Assembly (NCBI RefSeq): GCF_001577835.2
Contig: NC_029531.1
Span: 88,884-152,883 of the forward strand
Length of the DNA: 64,000 bases
Reading direction: 5' to 3'
DNA from: Coturnix japonica
Lineage: Eukaryota > Chordata > Aves > Galliformes > Phasianidae
The notes under the pieces: model-generated
Database searches by the model: none
Told to the model about the DNA's origin: nothing
What the model saw: the letters and a program-made list of their open reading frames with translations, nothing else
Part shown: positions 58,956 to 64,000 of the stretch, one piece after another
How the letters are laid out: each line of letters begins with the position of its first letter
Position numbering within the stretch: the first letter of the stretch is position 1
Made by a program: the position numbers and the translations under genes

Positions 58956-64000
<5,045 letters not shown>

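Overview
The window is the class I / TAP / DM / BRD2 segment of an avian MHC B locus, almost certainly from a galliform (phasianid) bird other than chicken. The evidence is the compact set of GC-rich genes with short introns in the order class I (BF) - TAP1 - TAP2 - class I (BF) - DMB2 - DMB1 - DMA - BRD2. It differs from chicken in two ways: class I has expanded into many copies and fragments, and the TAP pair is turned so that TAP2, not TAP1, faces the DM genes.

Layout. 1-11.1 kb (+ strand): the 3' end of one BF gene; a BF promoter with exons 1-2 broken off into an endogenous retrovirus (ERV) fossil; a BF exon 1/exon 3 remnant fused to an intron-containing partial copy of the unrelated gene ZC3H11A; and a complete eight-exon BF gene (8424-10405). 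11.4-20.4 kb: TAP1 (-) and TAP2 (+), divergent from a shared promoter with an interferon-type element. 20.8-28.3 kb: two tandem BF genes on the - strand, each followed upstream by ERV or repeat sequence; the second carries a solo LTR in an intron. 28.3-34.7 kb: after a 25-N gap, very noisy sequence that looks like an uncorrected second copy of 24-28 kb. 34.7-43 kb: more BF pieces, a composite ERV fossil (env, LTR, gag and integrase parts), a second 25-N gap and an apparent inverted mis-join. 44-54.5 kb (all - strand): DMB2, DMB1 and DMA, whose introns are swollen by minisatellites. 56-64 kb (+ strand): BRD2, running off the right edge in its ET domain.

Function. TAP1/TAP2 pump peptides into the ER for the BF class I molecules. 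DMA pairs with DMB1 or DMB2 to edit class II peptides in endosomes. BRD2 is a nuclear double-bromodomain chromatin reader that travels with the MHC. The promoters show the expected control logic: S-X-Y type modules at BF, TAP1, DMB2 and DMA, and ISRE-like GAAA repeats at BF and in the TAP promoter.

The main points for a second look are the BF/ZC3H11A chimera, the turned TAP block inside inverted class I arms, the stop codons at the same Trp codon in both right-hand BF genes, the degenerate ATPase motifs of TAP1/TAP2, a candidate poison exon in BRD2, the loss of the tyrosine sorting motif in DMB1, and strong signs of assembly error between about 27.4 and 42.4 kb. No BF copy is fully open as assembled. 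I could not run alignments; exon borders come from reading splice sites and from comparing the copies inside the window.
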